A DNA stretch of 64,000 nt from Pseudomonas hydrolytica (GCF_021495345.1 NZ_CP099397.1:2790001-2854000), one strand, 5' to 3'; shown: positions 1 to 9,141, counted from the first letter of the stretch. The notes: a model not told the origin generated them from the letters alone. Program-made: numbers and translations.

Positions 1-96
1 CTCGCCATCGACTGCTACGAAGGCGCACCGCAGCGCATTGCCTCCCCTGTCGATCCGGCGGCCACGCCCGCCCCTTCTTCGGAAGACACGCCATGA
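1..96 (+). CDS. ICE conjugation protein, PFL_4703 (TIGR03746)-like, C-terminal end only
   Basis: Only the last 31 codons are in the window, open in frame 1 from base 1 to the TGA at 94-96. The tail is rich in proline, alanine and serine and cannot be identified by itself. The assignment rests on position: in ICEs of this family PFL_4703 directly precedes PFL_4704. The stop overlaps the next start as ATGA, which points to translational coupling inside the mating-pore operon. Confidence 0.6.
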   Translation, partial: LAIDCYEGAPQRIASPVDPAATPAPSSEDTP

Positions 97-962
97 ACCG
101 CCTCTTGCCACTGGCCGCCGCGGCGTTCGCGCTGCTCCTGTTCAACACCACCCAAGCCACCGAGCTCCTGCGCTGGGAGCGCCTGCCACTGGCCGTGCCG
201 CTGGTGGTCGGCCAAGAGCGCATCGTCTTCGTGGATCGAAACGTGCGCGTCGGTGTGCCCGCATCGATCGGCAACCGCCTGCGCGTGCAGAGCGCTGCCG
301 GCGCCATCTACCTGCTGGCAAACGAGCCGATCGAACCGACCCGCCTGCAATTGCAGGACGCCGATACCGGCACTGTGATTCTACTCGACATCGCCGCCGA
401 ACCAGCCCAGGACGGACAGCCGCCCCTGGAGCCGGTGCGTATCATCGAAGCCACATCATCCGCCACTCAAACCGATGCAGATGACGGCGGTGCCGCAGCG
501 ACTCCGCCCGTGCGAGCGACACCGCAGCCGGTGATCCTGACCCGCTACGCGGCACAGAACCTCTACGCACCGCTGCGCACCGTCGAACCCGTGCCAGGCG
601 TCATGCGCGCCACCCTGCGCCGCGACCTGCCGCTGGACAGCCTGCTGCCGACGCTGCCGGTACAGGCCCAGGCACTCGCAGCCTGGCGTCTGGACGACCT
701 CTGGGTCAGTGCCGTGCGCCTGCGCAACAGCGCCACGCATTGGCTCGACCTGGACCCGCGAGCGCTGCAAGGCCACTTCCTCACCGCGACCTTCCAGCAT
801 TCGACGCTCGGGCCGAACGGCACGCCGGACGACACCACCGTCGTCTACCTCGTCACCCGTGGACACGGGCTGGCGCAGGCCCTGCTGCCGACCATCGCGC
901 CTGTCGATGCCTCCCTCAACCTGCCCGTACCGCGACACGACGGAGGCCGCGATGCACAGTAA
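93..962 (+). CDS. ICE conjugation protein, PFL_4704 (TIGR03749) family
   Basis: This 289-residue protein has a signal peptide (about residues 1-22, ending near TQA-TE), so it is exported to the periplasm. The family is a TraK-like part of the mating-pair channel of genomic-island type IV secretion systems. Residues 23-110 are strand-rich with a conserved start (ELLRWERLPLAVPL), followed by an acidic, alanine-rich linker around 130-145 and a second globular part. The start overlaps the stop of the gene before it, and the end overlaps the next gene (ATG at 952). The family call comes from the recognisable N-terminal motif and gene order; the biochemical role is only inferred from TraK-like proteins. 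Confidence 0.85.
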   Translation: MNRLLPLAAAAFALLLFNTTQATELLRWERLPLAVPLVVGQERIVFVDRNVRVGVPASIGNRLRVQSAAGAIYLLANEPIEPTRLQLQDADTGTVILLDIAAEPAQDGQPPLEPVRIIEATSSATQTDADDGGAAATPPVRATPQPVILTRYAAQNLYAPLRTVEPVPGVMRATLRRDLPLDSLLPTLPVQAQALAAWRLDDLWVSAVRLRNSATHWLDLDPRALQGHFLTATFQHSTLGPNGTPDDTTVVYLVTRGHGLAQALLPTIAPVDASLNLPVPRHDGGRDAQ

Positions 963-2373
963 TGGCTTGCTCAAGTGGCTGATGATCCCCCTGGCGCTGC
1001 TGCTGGTGTTCGTCGGCATCAAGCTGTTCTCCGGCGGTGACGACGCGCCCAACGCACCGGAAGCAGCTGCCCGGCTCACGCCCGATGAAGCCAAAGCGCT
1101 CGGCATCGAAGGCGACACCCCACGCGACACCGTGGCGACGCTGGTCGCTCAGGTTCGCCAGCTGCGCACCGAGTTGCAAACCGCGCTGAGCGACAACAAG
1201 GTCCAGCGCGAAGAGAACCAGCGGCTGCGGCAACGCGAAGGTGCCATCGACCAGCGTATCCAGAGTGCGCTCGAAAGCGAACGCAACCAGTTGCAGCAGG
1301 ACCGGCAGCAGGTCAGCAGCGAGCGGCAGCAAACCCAGGGTCTGCTGCAACAACTGCAGCAGCGGCTCGATAGCATTGGCAAGGATGATCCTACCGACCT
1401 ACCAGTCGGCCTGGGCCTGGAACCAGGCGACAGCCTGAGCAGCGACACCCTGCGCTGGGTCGAACCGGAGGATCGGCGCGACGACGGCAAGCAGCGCAGT
1501 TCCGGCAGTACCGCCAGCTTCAGTTTTCCCACCAGCTTCGCACCGACGCAGAAGACGCTCGAAACCACCGCCAGCTCCGCCGTCGACGCCGGCCGCCGCG
1601 CGGCGGGTGTGCCAGAGACTACAGCCGTCTATACCGTGCCGACCAACTCGACCTTGATGGGCTCGATCTCCATGACGGCACTGATCGGCCGCGTGCCGAT
1701 CGATGGCACCGTCAGCGACCCGTACCCATTCAAAGTCCTGATCGGGCGGGACAACCTCACAGCGAACGGCATCGATATTCCAGACGTGGCCGGTGCAGTC
1801 GTCAGCGGCACGGCATCGGGCGACTGGACCCTCTCCTGCGTGCGCGGGCAGATCCGTTCGGTCACGTTCGTGTTCGAGGACGGCACCATCCGCACCATCC
1901 CGAAAGATGACGAACGCGGCGGCAATCGCCAGAGCAACAGCGGCAACAACACACAGGACGGCCTGGGTTGGATCAGCGACCCGTATGGCATCCCCTGTGT
2001 ATCAGGCCAACGGCGCAGCAATGCACAGCAGTATTTGGGCTCGCAGGCCCTGATCACCGCTGCCGGCGCAGGCGTCGCTTCGTTGATCGACAGCGATAGC
2101 GGCCAAGTCTCCTACATGAGCAGCGACGGCTCCATCGGCACCGTCGGCATCGACGCGAACGAAGCCATGGGCCGCATCCTCGCCGGAGGCGTGCAGGACA
2201 TGTCCGCCTGGGTCAACAAGTTGTACGGGCAGGCGTTCGCCGCCGTCTACGTCAAGCCGGGGGCGCGCGTTGCGGTACACCTCGAACACCCCCTGACCAT
2301 CGACTACGACCCGGCCGGTCGCCGCGTCGATCACCGCCTCGGAGGAAGTTCCTATGCGCAAGATCTGGACTGA
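952..2373 (+). CDS. ICE conjugation protein, PFL_4705 (TIGR03752) family, TraB/VirB10-like
   Basis: The product has 473 residues. An N-terminal membrane anchor (about residues 7-25) is followed by a long glutamine- and arginine-rich coiled coil (about 64-140) and a periplasmic C-terminal region that begins near the TTAVYTVPTNSTLMG motif. This is the layout of TraB/VirB10-type proteins that connect the inner and outer membrane parts of a conjugation channel. The open frame runs 81 codons further upstream, but that extension lies inside the preceding gene. The ATG at 952 follows a CGGAGG ribosome site and begins with the membrane anchor, so it was chosen. Confidence 0.85.
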   Translation: MHSNGLLKWLMIPLALLLVFVGIKLFSGGDDAPNAPEAAARLTPDEAKALGIEGDTPRDTVATLVAQVRQLRTELQTALSDNKVQREENQRLRQREGAIDQRIQSALESERNQLQQDRQQVSSERQQTQGLLQQLQQRLDSIGKDDPTDLPVGLGLEPGDSLSSDTLRWVEPEDRRDDGKQRSSGSTASFSFPTSFAPTQKTLETTASSAVDAGRRAAGVPETTAVYTVPTNSTLMGSISMTALIGRVPIDGTVSDPYPFKVLIGRDNLTANGIDIPDVAGAVVSGTASGDWTLSCVRGQIRSVTFVFEDGTIRTIPKDDERGGNRQSNSGNNTQDGLGWISDPYGIPCVSGQRRSNAQQYLGSQALITAAGAGVASLIDSDSGQVSYMSSDGSIGTVGIDANEAMGRILAGGVQDMSAWVNKLYGQAFAAVYVKPGARVAVHLEHPLTIDYDPAGRRVDHRLGGSSYAQDLD

Positions 2374-2773
2374 TGGCCTGGCGTTGCTGGCCGTCGTGCT
2401 CACGCTCGGCGGCTGCACGACAAGCAAGGAAAAACTGCTGCCGCACGATGACGTCACGATGCTCGACATCTGGAACGTCGAGACCGGCGGCGGCACTGCC
2501 CAGCAACTGCTCGATGCGCGCCAGGCCCTACGCCGGCCGCTGACCGGGGCCGATGTACACGCCACGCCTGGCATGCAGGCCCGCTACACCCGCACAGCAC
2601 AGAACGAAATCTATCGGCAGTTCCACAGGCTGCCCAATCCCGATCTGCTGATGTACGTGTTCCCGCACCTCGCCGGCAGTGACCCGGTGCCGGTGCCCGG
2701 CTACACCACGCTGTTTCCCCTGTACCAGCGGGTGCAATACGCGCTGCCGGGTGAACGGGTGGAGGACTACTGA
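2354..2773 (+). CDS. Conjugative transfer lipoprotein, TIGR03751 family
   Basis: This 139-residue lipoprotein has a hydrophobic signal peptide and a lipobox (LGGC, Cys22), so it should be anchored in the outer membrane as a TraV/VirB7-like part of the channel. It overlaps the end of the PFL_4705 gene by 20 bases, with a GGAGG ribosome site just upstream, and its last base is the first base of the next ATG. The tight overlaps on both sides support co-translation with the TraB-like protein and the ATPase. Confidence 0.85.
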   Translation: MRKIWTDGLALLAVVLTLGGCTTSKEKLLPHDDVTMLDIWNVETGGGTAQQLLDARQALRRPLTGADVHATPGMQARYTRTAQNEIYRQFHRLPNPDLLMYVFPHLAGSDPVPVPGYTTLFPLYQRVQYALPGERVEDY

Positions 2774-5640
2774 TGGCCTGGCCCCTGCTCAAGCGCCGGC
2801 CCCAGGCCGAGGAACCCGCGCCACCAGCGGACACCTGGGCGCGACACGTCGCCGAGTTGCACGCCAACAGCATTGCCGAACCCGGCACCACGCGCACCTC
2901 GCGGCGGCCAGCCACCCAGGCCGACGAGCAGGCGCTCTACGATGCCGCCCCCTCGTTCACCGACTTGCTGCCGTGGGCCGAGTACCTGCCCCAGTCGCAG
3001 TGCATGCTGCTCGATGACGGCACCTCGGTGGCGGCCTTCTACGAGCTGCTCCCGGTAGGCACGGAAGGACGCGAACCCGCCTGGCTGCTGCAGGTTCGCG
3101 ACACCCTGGAAAACGTGCTGCAGGATGCCTTCGACGAACTCGAGGATAACCCCTGGGTCGTGCAGCTCTACGCTCAGGACGACACCAACTGGGATCGCTA
3201 CCTCGATGAGCTGCGCCACTACGTCCAGCCCCGCGCCCAGGGCAGCGCGTTCACTGAGTTCTACCTGCGCTTCTTCGGTCACCACCTGCAGGCCATCGCC
3301 AAGCCGGGTGGCCTGTTCGAGGACAGCACCGTCACCCGCCTGCCCTGGCGCGGGCAGACCCGGCGCACCCGGCTGGTCGTCTACCGCCGTGTCGGCCAGG
3401 CACCACAGCGCCGTGGCCAATCGCCCGAGCAAGCGCTCAACCGGGTCTGCGACCGTCTCGCCGGCGGCCTGGCCCATGCCGGTGTGCGCGCCCGGCGTCT
3501 CGGCGCGGCGGAGATCCACGGTTGGCTGTTGCGCTGGTTCAATCCCCACCCGACCCTGCTCGGCAACAGCGCCGAAGACCGGGAACGCTTCTATGCCCTG
3601 ACCCGCTACCTAGACGAACAGGAGCCCGGCGAGATCGAGCTGGCCAGCGGCAGCGATTTTGCGCAACGGCTGTTCTTCGGCCAGCCACGTTCGGATGCCG
3701 CCCTGGGCCAGTGGTATTTCGATGGCATGCCGCACCGCGCCATCGCCGTCGACCGCCTGCGCAGCCCACCCTCGACGGGCCATGTCACCGGCGAAACACG
3801 CAAGGGCGACGCGATCAACGCCTTGATGGATCAGATGCCCGAGGACACAGTGATGTGCCTCACCCTGGTCATTACCCCGCAGGATGTGCTCGAAGCGCAC
3901 CTGAATCACCTCGGTCGCAAAGCCGTGGGCGACACGTTGGCCTCGGAACAGGCCCGCGCCGATGTACAGCAGGCCCGCAGTTTGATCGGCAGCGCCCACA
4001 AGCTGTACCGCAGCGCGCTCACTTTTTACCTGCGCGGCCGCGACGAGGCCGAGCTGGACGCGCGCGGCCTGCAGCTCGGCAACGTGCTACTCGGTGCCGG
4101 CCTGCAGCCGGTACGCGAAGAAGATGAAGTCGCCCCCCTCAATACCTACCTGCGCTGGTTACCCTGCGTCTACGACCCGGCGAAAGACAAACGCCAGTGG
4201 TACACCCAACTGATGTTCGCCCAGCACTCGGCCAATCTGGCCCCACTGTGGGGCCGCAGCCAAGGCACTGGCCATCCAGGCATCACCTTGTTCAATCGTG
4301 GCGGTGGGCCGATCACCTTCGACCCGCTCAACCGCCGCGACAGGCAAATGAACGCCCACCTGTTCCTCGTCGGCCCGACTGGCTCGGGCAAGTCGGCCAC
4401 GCTCAACAACCTGCTCAACCAGGTCACCGCGATCTACCGCCCCAGGTTGTTCATCGTCGAGGCAGGGAACAGCTTCGGCCTGTACGGCGACTTCGCCGCG
4501 CGCCTCGGACTCACCGTGCATCGCGTGAAGCTCGCCCCGGGCGCGGGCGTCAGCCTCGCGCCGTTCGCCGATGCGCACCGGCTGGTGGAAACGCCCAGCC
4601 AGGTACAGACGCTCGACGCCGACGCGCTGGACGAAGACGACGCGGCTGCCGATGGCGACGAACAGCGCGACGTGCTCGGCGAACTGGAGATCACCGCCCG
4701 CCTGATGATCACCGGCGGCGAAGACAAGGAGGAAGCGCGCATGACGCGCGCCGACCGCAGCCTGATTCGCCAGTGCATCCTCGATTCGGCGCAACGCTGC
4801 GTCGCCGAGCAGCGCACGGTACTCACCCGCGACATACGCAATGCGCTGCGCGAGCGTGGCCGCGACACCACCCTGCCCGAGGTTCGCCGCGTCCGGCTGC
4901 TGGAAATGGCCGATGCGATGGATATGTTCTGTCAGGGCGCAGACGGCGAGATGTTCGACCGACCCGGTACGCCCTGGCCGGAAGCCGACATCACCATCGT
5001 GGATCTCGCCACCTACGCCAGGGAGGGCTACAACGCACAGCTGTCGATCGCCTATATCTCGTTGATCAACGCCGTCAACAGTATCGCTGAGCGTGACCAG
5101 TTCCTTGGCCGGCCCATCGTCAATGTCACGGACGAGGGGCACATCATCACGCGCAATCCCTTACTCGCGCCCTATGTCCTGAAAATTACGAAAATGTGGA
5201 GAAAATTGGGGGCCTGGTTCTGGCTCGCGACGCAGAATCTGGACGACCTGCCGAAAGCGGCCGAACCGATGCTGGCGATGATGGAATGGTGGCTCTGCCT
5301 CAGCATGCCGCCGGACGAGGTGGAGAAGATCGCCAAGTTCCGCGAACTCACGCCCGCGCAGAAGGCATTGATGCTCTCCGCACGCAAGGAGTCCGGCAAA
5401 TTCTCAGAAGGCGTGCTGCTGTCGCGCAGCATGGAACTGCTGTTCCGCGTCGTGCCACCCAGTCTGTACCTGGCGTTGGCACAAACTGAACCGGAAGAAA
5501 AAGCCGAGCGCTACCAGCTCATGCAGCAGCATGGCATCAGCGAACTCGACGCCGCGCTCAAGATCGCCGAGAACATCGACCGGGCGCGCGGCATTACCCC
5601 TCTTCCACTGGACTGGGCCACCCTGACCAAGGCTCATTGA
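2773..5640 (+). CDS. Conjugative transfer ATPase, PFL_4706 (TIGR03744) family, VirB4/TraC-like
   Basis: This 955-residue cytoplasmic ATPase drives assembly and substrate transfer of the ICE type IV secretion system. The Walker A motif GPTGSGKS is at residues 534-541. A hydrophobic stretch ending in Asp744 (TIVDL) is the likely Walker B, and a conserved TDEGH segment lies near residue 785, as in VirB4 and TraC proteins. The first 500 residues are the usual VirB4 N-terminal region. An acidic insert (about 615-640, many D and E) lies between the Walker motifs. The length is normal for the family, and there is no sign of truncation. Confidence 0.93.
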   Translation: MAWPLLKRRPQAEEPAPPADTWARHVAELHANSIAEPGTTRTSRRPATQADEQALYDAAPSFTDLLPWAEYLPQSQCMLLDDGTSVAAFYELLPVGTEGREPAWLLQVRDTLENVLQDAFDELEDNPWVVQLYAQDDTNWDRYLDELRHYVQPRAQGSAFTEFYLRFFGHHLQAIAKPGGLFEDSTVTRLPWRGQTRRTRLVVYRRVGQAPQRRGQSPEQALNRVCDRLAGGLAHAGVRARRLGAAEIHGWLLRWFNPHPTLLGNSAEDRERFYALTRYLDEQEPGEIELASGSDFAQRLFFGQPRSDAALGQWYFDGMPHRAIAVDRLRSPPSTGHVTGETRKGDAINALMDQMPEDTVMCLTLVITPQDVLEAHLNHLGRKAVGDTLASEQARADVQQARSLIGSAHKLYRSALTFYLRGRDEAELDARGLQLGNVLLGAGLQPVREEDEVAPLNTYLRWLPCVYDPAKDKRQWYTQLMFAQHSANLAPLWGRSQGTGHPGITLFNRGGGPITFDPLNRRDRQMNAHLFLVGPTGSGKSATLNNLLNQVTAIYRPRLFIVEAGNSFGLYGDFAARLGLTVHRVKLAPGAGVSLAPFADAHRLVETPSQVQTLDADALDEDDAAADGDEQRDVLGELEITARLMITGGEDKEEARMTRADRSLIRQCILDSAQRCVAEQRTVLTRDIRNALRERGRDTTLPEVRRVRLLEMADAMDMFCQGADGEMFDRPGTPWPEADITIVDLATYAREGYNAQLSIAYISLINAVNSIAERDQFLGRPIVNVTDEGHIITRNPLLAPYVLKITKMWRKLGAWFWLATQNLDDLPKAAEPMLAMMEWWLCLSMPPDEVEKIAKFRELTPAQKALMLSARKESGKFSEGVLLSRSMELLFRVVPPSLYLALAQTEPEEKAERYQLMQQHGISELDAALKIAENIDRARGITPLPLDWATLTKAH

Positions 5641-5650
5641 GGTGCCCGCG

Positions 5651-6019
5651 ATGAACAAGGCTCGCATATCTGGCAGAATCCGCCGCTTCCCTGGAAGCCG
5701 CCCCATCGCCATGCACTACGACGTCACCCGCATATTCTCATCGCCGCAAGGCTATCTGGTCGAGATCGGCTCCGCCAAGCGACAGCCCGATGCACCGAAG
5801 CCTATCCGTGAATGGCTGTGGGTCACCGAGCAGTCCGTAACCAGCCTGCAGCTCCTGCACACCAATGACGATATGCGGGCCCGTGCAGCACGCCTGCAAC
5901 TCGACGGCCCACACGCCCAACTGGCATGGCCCAAGGGAGAACAGCTCACCCTTACGGCAAGCTCGGTGCAGGAGCTGCCCGCGCTGCAACGCCAGCTAAT
6001 TCACAACCATCTCAGCTGA
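5651..6019 (+). CDS. Hypothetical ICE protein
   Basis: This 122-residue soluble protein has no motif I recognise. It follows the VirB4-like ATPase by 10 bases. The ATG at 5651 has GAGGTG about seven bases upstream, which overlaps the ATPase stop. A GTG at 5642 and an ATG at 5711 are other possible starts. The protein has no signal peptide or membrane segment, and its middle (residues 20-60) looks like a small beta-rich domain. Position makes it part of the transfer operon. A convergent hairpin follows, so it is probably the last gene before the inserted minus-strand pair. Confidence 0.6.
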   Translation: MNKARISGRIRRFPGSRPIAMHYDVTRIFSSPQGYLVEIGSAKRQPDAPKPIREWLWVTEQSVTSLQLLHTNDDMRARAARLQLDGPHAQLAWPKGEQLTLTASSVQELPALQRQLIHNHLS

Positions 6020-6061
6020 GTCGGGGCTACTCTAACGCGACACCCTATATCGGATAGAGGC

Positions 6062-6086
6062 GAGTCAGAGTTCTCGGCCCTGACTC
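6062..6086. terminator. Convergent hairpin between the ICE operon and the inserted pair
   Basis: GAGTCAG (6062-6068) pairs perfectly with CTGACTC (6080-6086), followed by TTTG on the plus strand. It lies between the ends of two convergent genes (6019 and 6101), where a bidirectional terminator would be expected. The stem is short (7 bp). Confidence 0.45.
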
Positions 6087-6100
6087 TTTGAATGGCCACA

Positions 6101-7432
6101 TTATGCAACTGATCGATATGGCACTTTCGGTTCTGCAGATGAAATATCCAGATAACCGTAATTAGCTAGCGAGGACTCGACTATCTTATCGCTGACATTG
6201 AAATATTCAGCGGCATCCTCCAAGGACGTCTCCGAATAATCGCCATTCAAGTAGCCGGTCAGCGAATGAATCGGGCACAAAAATTCAGCAGCAAAAGCAC
6301 GTTGACGCTTCTGCTTAGCTGTTGCGATATCAGTAGACACCAGCCAATTGTCATTCACCCTGGGCTGATCCAAGACCTCCCCAATCATACGAGCAAACTC
6401 AAAACGCCTCGAAAGTGGATGTTTCTTGCGAGGCAGGTAGTTAAGCTCACCCGTTTTTACAGGCTTGGCGACCGCCACGATACTCCTATCAGGAGACTCC
6501 CAACCACTAACCTGCCCCTCGGTAATACCCAGCAGGTCAAAAAGAACTGTATTCTTTATAGGTTCGTCCGTGTTACCCAGTTTCGCACGGAGTTTCCTTG
6601 CGGCATCAACGCCACGCTGCCATGGAGCACCTGAGCCCGAGGCCAATTGGATATCGTCAGCGGACACCTGTGGCCGCCCCAGGATTCCATTTTGCGAGGC
6701 AAGAGAAATAATGCCCTCAAGCCCGGTATCATCCCTATCTCGACGCCCAAAGACCGGCGCCAGCTCCGACATGGCGCTCAGTCCAGTTTCCTTCTGCAGA
6801 CTCAATGCCTTGGCAATAATGTCCTGTGGACACTCCTCCGGGTCGTACCCCATTTGCGCCTCCAGAATTCGGAGCCGCATCACCTCGGGGTTTTCCCTAT
6901 CCTCCCGGATAAAAGACCAGAGCTCGGCCAGGTCAGTCCGACCATGCCCTAGGGCATCTAGACGACTTAGAACACTTTCGATAAAGCCCGCGGTCCTGCG
7001 CTGAAAGTTATCGAGCTTTACAGCGCTAGGTGTTTCGAGCCCATAAAGATACTGAATAGACTGTCCATCCAAACGTATCTGCTCAGCCCAAACATTCACG
7101 ATCTCCCCATCTGGAGCGAAAATGACTCTTGGCCATACATAACCGTGATTGGCCGCTCCCAACTCATGAGCCATACGCCAATCCAACGGCGGCCTGGTTC
7201 CCATGTGTGGTAAAGGCTCGAAGTTCAACCTCCACCAGGACGATGCAAGCCATAACGCCAAGGGATATGCCGAAACAAGAACTTTGTCACGCACAGTTCT
7301 TGACCACACGTCCTCGTTGCGAGTTAGGCAAAACGTATCCAGGTGGATCGCCAAATGCCCCGATGTATCTCGAAAAACAGGGGAGTCCCCATCCGAGGAC
7401 AACCAGTCAATCGAAAAAGTGATGTCAGACAT
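6101..7432 (-). CDS. ImmA/IrrE-like protein with a degenerate zinc motif
   Basis: The product has 443 residues and two parts. Residues 1 to about 300 match no family I recognise. The last 110 residues look like an ImmA/IrrE (DUF955) peptidase domain: a RRF start, then FAAEFLCP and a terminal VSDKIVESSLANYGYL segment typical of that fold. Where active members have HELGH, this protein has RMIGE (residues 348-352), so zinc peptidase activity is unlikely. The gene overlaps the end of the small upstream gene by 8 bases, so the two form a coupled operon. Base composition is clearly more AT-rich than in the flanking transfer genes, and the strand is opposite. A sensor, antitoxin or immunity role is possible but unproven. 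Confidence 0.7.
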   Translation of the reverse strand: MSDITFSIDWLSSDGDSPVFRDTSGHLAIHLDTFCLTRNEDVWSRTVRDKVLVSAYPLALWLASSWWRLNFEPLPHMGTRPPLDWRMAHELGAANHGYVWPRVIFAPDGEIVNVWAEQIRLDGQSIQYLYGLETPSAVKLDNFQRRTAGFIESVLSRLDALGHGRTDLAELWSFIREDRENPEVMRLRILEAQMGYDPEECPQDIIAKALSLQKETGLSAMSELAPVFGRRDRDDTGLEGIISLASQNGILGRPQVSADDIQLASGSGAPWQRGVDAARKLRAKLGNTDEPIKNTVLFDLLGITEGQVSGWESPDRSIVAVAKPVKTGELNYLPRKKHPLSRRFEFARMIGEVLDQPRVNDNWLVSTDIATAKQKRQRAFAAEFLCPIHSLTGYLNGDYSETSLEDAAEYFNVSDKIVESSLANYGYLDISSAEPKVPYRSVA

Positions 7433-7856
7433 GATTCCTCCAGCGAGAAATCACCTCGGATGCCAAAGGATCACTGTCAGGCATCGGGTAGCCGTGATAC
7501 TGGCCCGTTTCAGGGTTTTCCAATTGAGCTTCCAGTGGAACACCTGCCTCTGTAACAGACCAAATATTCTTCGGCCAGCCATTATCTTCCCTGTCACTGA
7601 CCAACTCTTTTCCAATGCCATCCTGAAGCAACTTCAACGCCTCTGCACGACTAAAAACTTCCGCCACATCACACAAGGACTTTCCTCGGCGAGGGTCTGC
7701 TGGTGGCTTCAACCCAAAATCTCCTGGATTTCTCTTATGCTCTGGATTACCACCGTATGAAATTGCACCTTTCAATTCTTTTAGACGCTCAGAGTCCAAT
7801 TGACCGGCCTCAATGATTCGCCTCTTTGGATTGAATTTTTGATAACGTGGTTTCAT
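7425..7856 (-). CDS. Conserved small protein of unknown function paired with the ImmA/IrrE-like gene
   Basis: This 143-residue protein was read from an ATG with AGGA seven bases upstream; an in-frame TTG at 7880 would add eight residues. It is basic at the N-terminus and carries the segments YGGNPEHKRNPGDFGL and GKSLCD, then WPKNIWSV and GQYHGYPM near the C-terminus. From memory these segments recur in small uncharacterised bacterial proteins. The C-terminal pattern of tryptophans, a strand pair and a final YHGYP is loosely like small RNase-type toxin domains; this is a resemblance, not an assignment. The gene is first in a two-gene operon with the degenerate ImmA/IrrE-like protein. Confidence 0.6.
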   Translation of the reverse strand: MKPRYQKFNPKRRIIEAGQLDSERLKELKGAISYGGNPEHKRNPGDFGLKPPADPRRGKSLCDVAEVFSRAEALKLLQDGIGKELVSDREDNGWPKNIWSVTEAGVPLEAQLENPETGQYHGYPMPDSDPLASEVISRWRNHV

Positions 7857-8370
7857 TGGCCATCCTGCCGGAGCACGCAATTTTGCGCCAAATGTACACT
7901 ATAACCAAAAACCTTGAACTCAGGCACTCCATCACCTAAATCAAGCAAGCCTGTTCCGAAGGATCGTTAGCTGCCTCTCACGCTACACGCCGCCCTCACT
8001 CGCCCCGCGTAGCCGGTCAGTGCCGCCACCATCCAGGCTGGCACCTGGCACAGCCTCGAACTCGCTGCCCGGCAGCTCCTCGGCGATGCGCCGCTCTCCA
8101 CCGACGCAGCCCGGTGCGGCATCACCGTTTCCGAATTTTCCCGCCTATGCCGGCAACCTAGGCGAAATCGGACTCGCCGGTTTCCCATTCTTTGTCGTCC
8201 TGCGCGTCTGGCTGCGCTCGACTGGCGTTGCAAGTCAGTAGCCACGGTCTTCAAGGCTACGGCGCTGCATTGCCGCGCTGACCATTCCCGTTCGCCTCGC
8301 ATCCCCGTGCGAACAGCCACCGCCAAGGCGATGGTGGATGCCTGCTCATCCCGACACCACCACCATCCCC
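7857..8370. other. Stretch with no supported gene
   Basis: Bases 7857-7960 hold the AT-rich upstream region of the inserted pair and presumably its promoter. From about 7970 the composition returns to the high-GC ICE type. One frame (about 8012-8160, after a TAG) reads like protein, with a SLELAARQLLGD stretch, but it has no start or ribosome site and breaks up. At most it is a worn gene fragment. Confidence 0.4.
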
Positions 8371-8418
8371 GGAGGGAAAACCCTCCACGGGCATACCTCC
8401 GAACTCTCCCACGGAGGT
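8371..8418 (+). promoter_or_regulatory. Structured leader covering the radC-like ribosome site
   Basis: Two hairpins are visible. GGAGGG (8371-8376) pairs with CCCTCC (8381-8386) across AAAA. ACCTCCG (8395-8401) pairs with CGGAGGT (8412-8418), and the second arm contains the GGAGG ribosome site of the gene at 8426. The four alternating G-rich and C-rich arms could also pair in other combinations, so translation may be controlled by RNA folding. Confidence 0.4.
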
Positions 8419-8425
8419 CAACCCC

Positions 8426-8926
8426 ATGCTCACATCCCTAGCCTGCATCGACTCCCTGGCAAAACCCTGTCCCTCATCGGTTCTCGACCACGAGAACCGC
8501 ATCATCGCCCAGGCCATCGAGCTGCTGGAGCGCCGCTTGTTCGCCAACGGCCCGCAACTGCAGAACCCGGAGGCCGTCAGCGACTACCTGCGTCTGAAAC
8601 TGATGCCGGAACCCAGCGAAGTGTTCGTCGCCGTATTCCTGTCCTCAAAGCACCAGGTCATCGCCTGTGAAACATTGTTCAGGGGCACCATCGATACAGC
8701 TCAAATTCATCCCCGCGTGGTTATTCAGCGGGCGCTTGCTCACAACGCCGCGGCCCTGGTGATCGCTCACCAGCACCCGTCCGGCTGCCCCGATCCCTCA
8801 CCCCAGGATGAGCGACTGACCCAGTGCCTGAAAAGTGCGCTGGACTGCGTCGACGTGAAGCTGCTGGATCACTTCATCGTTGGCCTGGGCGAGCCGTTCT
8901 CGTTCGCCTCGAATGGCCTGCTGTAG
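8426..8926 (+). CDS. radC: RadC-like JAB domain protein of the ICE
   Basis: This 166-residue protein consists of a RadC/JAMM domain. The metal-site motif is complete: H115, H117, S119 and D128 in HxHPSG(8)D form, with a conserved glutamate in the strand before it (EVFVAV or CET). It lacks the helix-hairpin-helix N-terminal region of chromosomal RadC, which is usual for ICE, phage and plasmid copies; their function is unknown despite the name. The ATG has GGAGG eight bases upstream. It stands alone between the inserted pair and the next block of transfer genes. Confidence 0.88.
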   Translation: MLTSLACIDSLAKPCPSSVLDHENRIIAQAIELLERRLFANGPQLQNPEAVSDYLRLKLMPEPSEVFVAVFLSSKHQVIACETLFRGTIDTAQIHPRVVIQRALAHNAAALVIAHQHPSGCPDPSPQDERLTQCLKSALDCVDVKLLDHFIVGLGEPFSFASNGLL

Positions 8927-9141
8927 TTCCTCGTCGCTACGCGGCGCAATCCTCACCCACCTGCACGGGGTCGGCCGCCCACCTGGGCGAGCCGCCCCGC
9001 GCGCCTGCGTATCCAGCCCCTCCTCCAGCTCCGTCGTCCGGCTCGCGATTAAATCGGAGCGGCGCGATTCCCGTTTGTTTGTCGTCGCGTCCCCTGCCGC
9101 CGAGTCAACTGCCAGCACCACCCATTTCACGGTAGTTCGAC

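Noticed and set aside
709..951. Upstream extension of the PFL_4705-like gene
   Set aside because: It lies inside the preceding gene in another frame, is arginine- and serine-rich as out-of-frame GC-rich DNA is, and a good start exists at 952.
8012..8160. Possible gene fragment before the radC-like gene
   Set aside because: One frame looks protein-like for about 50 codons but has no start or ribosome site and no family resemblance that I can name.
9016..9141. Small gene between radC and the PFL_4709 gene
   Set aside because: The frames there lack ribosome sites and are shadows or arginine-rich noise.
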